Source of the DNA: Welwitschia mirabilis
Lineage: Eukaryota; Gnetophyta; Gnetopsida; Welwitschiales
Assembly (NCBI GenBank): GCA_051453625.1
Contig: JBOZIK010000001.1
Span: 189,660,397 to 189,724,396 of the forward strand
Length of the DNA stretch: 64,000 nt
Direction of reading: 5' to 3'
Shown here: in pieces, positions 57,940-64,000 of the stretch
How the letters are laid out: every line of letters begins with the position of its first letter
Position numbering within the stretch: the stretch's first letter is position 1
Notes under the pieces: model-generated
Seen by the model: the letters and a program-made list of their open reading frames with translations, nothing else
The model's database searches: none
What the model was told of the DNA's origin: nothing
Translations under genes and position numbers: made by a program

Positions 57940-58160
57940 AAGATCTTGGCTTGTAGCATTAGGTAAAATCTTCATCATTTCGCATTAGGTAGATAAGATT
58001 CTATCTTGTAGCATTTCGTAGAGGTTGTCTTGTAGCATTAGGTAGATAAAATTTTGTCCTCTAGCATTAAGTAGAATCTTCATCATTTAGCATTTGGTGG
58101 AGGTTTTCTTATAGTATTTGGTAGAAATTATCATATAGCATTAGGTGGAATCTTTGTCAT
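57940..58160 (-). repeat. Iterated ~27-bp motif in LTR D, minus copy
   Basis: On the plus strand it appears as repeated TAGCATTAGGTAGA. It is the same array as 40905-41140. Confidence 0.6.
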
Positions 58161-58519
58161 AATGACTTTAACACATGTCCTTTGTAGCTAGATTCCCCTC
58201 CCAATCAGTGCCATTACCACATGTCTCTAGTGCCACCTCCACATACCTCTATCATGTGTCTTTCAATGCTACTACTATGTGTCACCCCCTTATATCTCCA
58301 TTGACACCATTATCTTATGCAGAATTGTGTTCATCTTCTACTATGTGTTCCAAAATGTGGCTAAAGATCTGTAATGAATATGGAGAAAAACATAATATTA
58401 AATTTTATGTTAAAAAATAGAAGACATGTTTTATGATTAAAATAATTAAATTAATTTCTTCGTTTACAACAAACTAGCCTGAAACACTTGATATAAATGT
58501 CAATCTTTACATGTTAACA

Positions 58520-59790
58520 CATCCCCTAATCAGTTTTTTGCCAGTGCCGTAGCAAAAAATCAACAACGAAATGTTTAAACATGGAAAACGTATCTATGTC
58601 AAAAGCACTTCAAGTATGAGAATGATATAACTTGAAAAATTTTATGACCAATTTTATGTGATTAAGGCATCGATGTAAAAAATTTAGTGAAAATTGTGTG
58701 AAAATTGAGATTCCACGCCCCAACTAAAACATGACTTTGTTCTTAAATTTTATGGTGAAATCACTAAGTTATTTGAAAACATAGGTTTATACAAATCACA
58801 AAGAGTTCTTTTATTGAAAATAATGTAAATTAAGCTAAGGAAAAAGTCAAGATATTTATAATCAAACATGTGCTAAGTGAAAAACTATATATAAAAATGG
58901 TTAATGCCTTAGGATTTATTTCTCATGAAAATCATATGAAGTAGAATGCAGTCAATTGATGCAAGGTAAATGAGATGGAAAATGTGTAGAGGAAGTGAAA
59001 TCAGAAACCAATGAATAAGCAAGTAAACTATCCTAGGTTATTAGTCCTTTATTATATTTTTGTATTTTTGGTGGACCGTAATATCAACCAAGCTAAGTTT
59101 TAATCAAGTAACCCATAGGAATTTAAGAAATTAATGCAAATTCTAAGTATAAAATTTAAGAGACAATAGTTCACCTAAAGCCTCTAATTTCCATATTTTC
59201 ATTCCTTTATTTTCCGTCTTTACCTTCGCATATTTCTTTAGTATTATGCATTTGAATCACATTGAGTATCCAATGTTATAACATATTCTGCCAATAGAGT
59301 TAAGCATGTTGTATTATGTAGAAATCAGTGCTATATTACCGGTGAGCATTTATAGCCCTGATGCAGTTGAACATGTCATAATTAGATCATTAGAGCTACA
59401 TTTCCAATAGACATCCATAGCCTCGATGTCGTTAACTAAACCTAACTAAGTGATTAATATTATGTAATTTTGGAGAAGAGATATATTATGTTCTTTTTTC
59501 ATCTTTCCATAGTCATTTATTTAATTAATTTTAGAGGTTCATTAGCTTATTAGCCTAGTCAAGATAAATATTGTCCCCATTAAAGACTTTTTACTTAAAG
59601 AGTATATGCAAAAGTAAGCTCCACCTTTTCAACCAAATTTTACTAAAATCGAAGACCATAAGCGAATGTGTTCTTAATTAACCTACTAAAAATAAGCACT
59701 TTTCCCCTTAAAAACCCATAAGCAAACTTAATCTTAACCATTACTTAGGTGATCACATGATCACATATTATTTATTTTTGTTTTAAGGGC
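58520..59790 (-). other. 3' noncoding part of element E (unassigned)
   Basis: Downstream of integrase on the minus strand. No supportable ORF. It includes CTCACCGGTAATATAGCACTG-like sequence (59320-59350) and related 'CCGGT...GCATTTATAG' words. The end of element E and the start of LTR D are not separable with confidence. Confidence 0.4.
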
Positions 59791-59792
59791 TT

Positions 59793-60103
59793 TTAACCTA
59801 CATCAGTAAGTCTCAAAAACTCATGGGTTGATGGTTCAGGTGGATGGTTTGTGGGTTTGATGGAGTGACTTGACAATGGATTTAGTGAATGACAAGGTTC
59901 AAAAGGGTGGTGGGATGAGTGATAATGTTTTAGGCGGTGTCCATTAACTTTAAGGAGTTGATTGTTTTTGAGATTTTCAATGAGAATAACTCCATGTGGC
60001 AAAACCTTTTTTTATTAAGAAGGGTCCTTTCCACATAGTTACTAGTTTGCCTGGAAAAAGATGTGATCATGAGTTATATAACAAGACTAGTTCTCTCTCC
60101 TGA
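59793..60103 (-). pseudogene. Integrase C-terminal tail, copy 1 (element E)
   Basis: The frame at 59793-60002 reads MPHGVILIENLKNNQLLKVN and GHRLKHYHSSHHPFEP, the chromodomain-less Athila-type integrase tail (normally ...F.VNGQRLKHY...). The same sequence recurs at 60204-60470, across a 100-N gap. Confidence 0.7.
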
Positions 60104-60203
60104 NNNNNNNNNNNNNNNNNNNNNNNNNNNNNNNNNNNNNNNNNNNNNNNNNNNNNNNNNNNNNNNNNNNNNNNNNNNNNNNNNNNNNNNNNNNNNNNNN
60201 NNN
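60104..60203. other. Assembly gap, 100 N, between two copies of the integrase tail
   Basis: Conventional 100-N gap with the same ~260 bp on each side, about 87-90 percent alike by eye. Confidence 0.9.
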
Positions 60204-61300
60204 TGTTTTGTGGATTTGATGGAGTGATTTCACAATGGGTTTAGTGAATGGTAAGTTTCTAAATAGTGGTGGGATGAGTGATAATGTTTTAGGCAACGTC
60301 CATTAACTTTAAAGAGTTGATTATTTTGGGGATTTTCAATGAGAAATAACTTTGTATGGCAAAACTTTTTTTTATTAAGAAGGGTCCTTTCCACTTAGCT
60401 ACTAGTTTGCTTAGAAAAAGATGTAAGCATGAGTTAAACAGCAAGACTAGTTCTTCCTCCTAAAATATTTTTCTAAGAATATGTTAATCATGGAACCTCT
60501 TCATCCTATTTTCATTTATTTTCATGTTATTATAGGTGTCATTTCTAATTTCATCTAGTTCATTGAGTTGTATAACCCTATTTTGTTTTACAACATCTAA
60601 GTTCAAATTCTTAATCTTCCAGTAAGCCCTATGCTTTAGTTCTACAATTAAATGGAATGCTTTTCTATAAACTAATTGAAAAGATGACATCGCTTACGGC
60701 ACTTTGTAAGTAAGGTGATATGCCCATAAGACATCGTTAAGTTTGAGAAACCTATCTTTGTGTGTTGATTTCACTATATTTTGAAGGATTTTTTTCAAGT
60801 TCCCTATTTGTAACCTTAACTTAGCCACTTGTTTGTGGGTGATAAGGTGTTGCGACTTTATGAGTAACCCCATATTTAGCAAGAAGATTGTTGAATATTT
60901 TATTACAAAAGTATGTTCCTTCATTGCTAATTACAACACATGGACAGTCAAAACAAGTTAAGACATTTTCTTAAAAGAATCTTACTACTATTTTAGCATT
61001 GTTTGTTTTACAAGCATATGCTTTAACTTATTTAGTTACATAGTTGACACAAATAATTATGCAATTCCTATTTGATGATGAATAAGGGCTTTGAAAGTCA
61101 ATTTCCCAAACATTAAAGGGTTCAACAGTAAGGGTGGGGTTTAAAGGCATCATTTGTCTATGTGAAAGACTTTCTAACCTTTGATGGTTATCACAGGTTT
61201 TATAGTAAGGATAGGAGTCTTTAAAGATTAATGGCTAATAAAAACTAGATTATAGAATTTTTATTATAATCTTATTAGCTAAGTAGTAATCCCCATAGGC
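60204..61300 (-). pseudogene. Ty3/gypsy integrase (element E)
   Basis: At 60484-60690 it reads SSFQLVYRKAFHLIVELKHR and LNELDEIRNDTYNN, the segment following the integrase core. At 60694-60924 it includes RFLKLNDVLWAYHLTYKVP. The core segment at about 60810-60860 reads HKVATPYHPQTSG followed by TAA, where Gln-Ala-Glu is expected: a CAA-to-TAA stop. Integrase would insert the cDNA copy. The frame is broken; domain order from RNase H is normal. Confidence 0.85.
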
Positions 61301-61499
61301 TTTGAAATGGTAATGTTTAAGTATATCATAAATGTCGGTTTGAGGGATACATTTGCAAATAACTTGACCTAGGCAGTATTTAAAAAGGTATGAACTATCA
61401 CCAAAAAAATATTTGACTTGGCTCATAAACCTCTTATCATTGGTGGTCTAGTAGGAAGAAATAGTCATGGAGACTTAGTAATATCTGCAAACCAAGGTA

Positions 61500-62050
61500 T
61501 TTCTTTGACTAAAAAGAGATGTTTCTCTAGAAAAGTATTGTCAATAGGTAAAGATGTTTGCAGATTATCTAGAGATATGCGTGAAAGATGATCCATGATA
61601 ACAATATCGAAGCCTTTCTTATTCTTGATCTCTAAATCGAATTCCTGAAGGAGGAGGATCCATTTGATAAGTCATTATTTTGAAACATTTTTGGCAAAAA
61701 TATATCTAAGGGCTGAGTGATTAGTGTAAATAACTACCTTAGATCCTAAAAAGTATTACTTAAATTTTTCAAGGGTAAAGACAATAGCTAGAATCTCCTT
61801 CTCTATGATGATGTAATTGATTTGGGTGTCATTTAAGGTTTTACTAATGTAGTAAATCATAGTTGGCTTTTTATTAATTCTTTGTCCTAAAATAGCTCCT
61901 ACTATGAAGTTACTTACATCACACGTAAGTTGAAAAGGTAACTTTCAATTGGGTGATTGGATAATGGGAGTGGAAGTTTTTACTTGAGTTATTTAAATGC
62001 ATTTTAACACTCTGGACTCTAGTTGAAAGGGGCATCCTTATTCAAAATAT
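61500..62050 (-). pseudogene. Ty3/gypsy RNase H (element E)
   Basis: A long readable stretch (61690-61935) has CDVSNFIVGAILGQRINKKP, MIYYISKTLNDTQINY, IIIEKEILAIVFTLEKF and then VVIYTNHSALRYIFAKN. The CD.S and Glu residues are kept, but the TDH catalytic Asp is Asn. It is the best preserved RNase H in the window, with one stop visible. Confidence 0.85.
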
Positions 62051-63018
62051 CACATAAAGGCTTAGCGATTTTACTTAAATCTTAATGAATTACCTGAACC
62101 CTAAGAATGATCTAATATCTTTTTGTTTGTTAGGGTTAGTAAGTATGTGATTAAGGAGATCTTAGCTGGATCTACCTAAATTCCTTCTTTAGAGATGACA
62201 TGTCCTAAAACTATGCCTTGATTTACCATACATTGGCATTCTTACCAATTAAGTACAAGGCATTTTTCAATGCATCTTTTGAGGACATGTTCTAAATTAT
62301 TCAAACAGTGGCTAAATGAAGTTCTAAAAACCAAGAAGTTATTCATGAAGATTTCAACATCTAAATCTAATAAGTCAGAAAATATTCTAAACATGTAATA
62401 TTGGAAAGTGTCATGTGAATTGCATAGGTCAAAAAGCATCCATTTATAAGTGAACATTCCATAGCAGCAAGTGAAGGTAATCTTGTCTTGATCTTTAGGA
62501 CTAATTTCTATTTGATTGTAACCTACGTAACCATCTAAGAAAAATGAAAAAAGGATGTTCTACGAGTTGTTATAGAATTTGATTTGGAAAATAAAGAGGG
62601 TAATGATCCTTTCTAGACATTACATTTGATTTCCTATAATGAATACCCATCCTTCATTTTACAACATGTTTGATAGGGATAAGATTATTCTGCTCATTAG
62701 GAATGAGGATAATTCATTATTTTTTCGCTATGGTATGAGTTGGACCTATCCACTTACTATCTAAAATGGGATAGATAATCCCATTATTAAGAAGTTTAAT
62801 TACCTCATTCTTAACTACTTCCCTCATAGTTAGGTTGATTCTTCATTATGCTTCAATGAATGATTTGGATTTTCCTGTAAATAGATGTGGTCTATGCAGA
62901 TACTTGGAACAACACCTCTAATGTCAGAGAGGCTCCATCTTATTGTTTGTCTATTCTTCCTTAAGAGTCTAAGCAATTGATCTTCTTCAGATGAGGCCAA
63001 GAAAGAGTTTATGACCAC
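62051..63018 (-). pseudogene. Ty3/gypsy reverse transcriptase (element E)
   Basis: The N-terminal segment at 62830-63018 reads EDQLLRLLRKNRQTIRWSLS and DIRGVVPSICIDHIYL, as in Athila RT. The palm at 62242-62457 reads MFTYKWMLFDLCNSHDTFQY and DVEIFMNNFLVF, where FMDDF is expected: both catalytic Asp residues (62338-62343) are Asn. The intervening part is broken. Dead enzyme; diagnostic of the Athila lineage. Confidence 0.9.
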
Positions 63019-63117
63019 GAAAAAGGTGGATTTGTCCCCTCAAAAAGCATATTTCAGATCATCAAACAAGGGTTTGAGTTCTAAGTTAACTTCTTTTTGG
63101 GCTATGAGGCATGTTTC

Positions 63118-63700
63118 TTACAAGCACTTTATTTCATCATTTTTGAGAGAAGTAGATTTTTGATCCTCAACAAGGCTTTCTACCCTATCTATGTACTCTA
63201 CCCCTTCATCATTTGAAGGCAACTTCATAGCATTAAAGATGTTTAGCTGTATGGTCATGTTACCAAATGAAATTTTCGTTAATCCATTCCTGTAATTAAT
63301 TAAGGAATTTAAGGTTGATAAGAATGGTCTTTCTAATATGATAAGTACTATTTGATTTAATGAATTTTCCATGTCCGACACTATAAAATCTACTAGGAAG
63401 TAGCAATTATCCACTCTAACTATGATGTCCTCGATGACTTCTAATTGTATTTTAACAGAGTTATTTACTAATTAGAGTTAGAGTTTTGTATTTTTGAGTC
63501 TTTTTTAAGTCCTTCCAAGCCTAACTCCTTATAGGCTTTATAAGAGAATAATTTTACACTGGCTTCTAAGTCCAACAAGGCTTGGTTGAGTGTTTTATTG
63601 CCTATGATAACAGTAATTATGGGACACCTATGGTCTTTGTACTTCAGAGGGAATTGGTTTTGGAGAATTGCACTCATTTGTTAAGCTAAAAAGGCTTTAG
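63118..63700 (-). pseudogene. Aspartic protease (element E)
   Basis: Two frames cover it. 63468-63677 includes NQALLDLEASVKLFSYKAYK, where the DLGAS active site has become DLEAS (Gly to Glu, G-to-A). 63118-63414 includes CYFLVDFIVSDMENS, ILERPFLSTLNSLINYRNGL and TKISFGNMTIQLNIFN, the conserved C-terminal part. The protease lies just upstream of RT, the usual Ty3/gypsy order. Confidence 0.85.
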
Positions 63701-64000
63701 ATTTATTGTTCATTTACCTCTTTATAGTGCATAAGTCCTGAAGGAATTTAGCATAAAAGAGGACCTATTTAATGGTTTCTAGAAGGGGAATGTTTGTCTT
63801 AACTTCTTGGAAAATTTCTAGGGCCTCTAATTGCCTTTTCATTATGTTGTCCTTTCTAAGATGTTGGGAAAAATATAATGGTTCTTTGTAAATAGGCAAT
63901 GGGTTTTAACTCTTATCCTTTTTATTATTTTCTATGGAGTTTTGTTTATCCTTAGACTTATTTTTTGTGAATGGATTTTCTAGATCTTTCCTGCTCCTTA
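63701..64000 (-). pseudogene. Gag C-terminal region of element E (runs off window)
   Basis: Broken minus-strand frame upstream of protease, with Lys/Asn-rich words (for example NPFTKNKSKDKQ near 63940-63980) as in the gag-protease linker. Gag core, PBS and 5' LTR lie beyond 64000. Confidence 0.5.

Larger units (their letters stand above)
57186..58519 (-). repeat. LTR of family D, minus-strand copy
   Basis: It starts TGTTAACATG at 58519 and ends ATTAAGCA at 57186, with a PBS five bases further on. It matches the solo LTR at 40536-41937. TATA-like box at 57904-57912. A G-rich ATTAGGGGATG lies just upstream (58520-58530) and could be a PPT. Confidence 0.7.

Noticed and set aside
58520-58560. 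A second PBS on the plus strand (TTTTTTGCCAGTGCCGTAGC)
   Set aside because: It resembles a primer site only loosely, and LTR D has a better PBS at its other end; left open as possible PPT-side sequence.

Overview
This is an AT-rich, gene-poor stretch of plant nuclear DNA made almost entirely of decayed, nested retroelements. I found no host gene, tRNA, rRNA or CRISPR array. It contains Athila-like Ty3/gypsy LTR elements (primer sites match the 3' end of tRNA-Asp), Ty1/copia elements (primer sites resemble initiator tRNA-Met), and two copies of a Penelope-like (PLE) reverse transcriptase. Nearly all open frames are short because CAA/CAG/CGA/TGG codons have become stops and Asp codons have become Asn, as expected from long-term cytosine deamination. 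PLEs are unusual in flowering plants but have been described in conifers ('Dryad'), so a gymnosperm is plausible. A very low-GC one such as Welwitschia would fit. This is inference, not proof.

Layout. 1-2262: plus-strand internal remnant of an Athila-like, apparently non-autonomous family. 2263-8890: minus-strand Athila-like element A (3' LTR, PPT, integrase in two copies either side of a gap, RNase H, partial RT). 8950-18700: plus-strand family B: an ORF like the 'putative plant transposon protein' domain, PPT, LTR, PBS, internal region without recognisable pol, PPT, LTR. 18701-20914 and 30256-30550: parts of plus-strand copia LTR and 3' region, separated by minus-strand element C (20915-30255), which has three LTR ends and gag-protease but no RT or integrase. 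30555-36755: two head-to-tail minus-strand PLE copies. 36765-42190: a copia-type LTR fragment, a gap, poorly explained DNA with an acidic ORF, and a solo LTR (family D). 42230-55820: two minus-strand copia units sharing an LTR, one with gag-protease-integrase-RT-RNase H and one with gag only. 55850-58519: LTR fragment, then the leader, PBS and LTR of a family D element. 58520-64000: minus-strand Athila-like element E, with integrase, RNase H, RT and protease, running off the window end.

Recurring themes. (1) Every RT catalytic Asp pair that can be read is damaged, mostly Asp to Asn. (2) A ~165-bp block, usually preceded by a long polypurine tract, occurs five times in the 3' part of the Athila-like elements. 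(3) Each LTR family carries its own array of short iterated motifs. (4) Several LTRs have a PPT on one side and a PBS on the other, a sign of tandem elements formed by recombination. (5) Several runs of N lie at duplicated sequence, and at least two look like artefacts of nearly zero true length.
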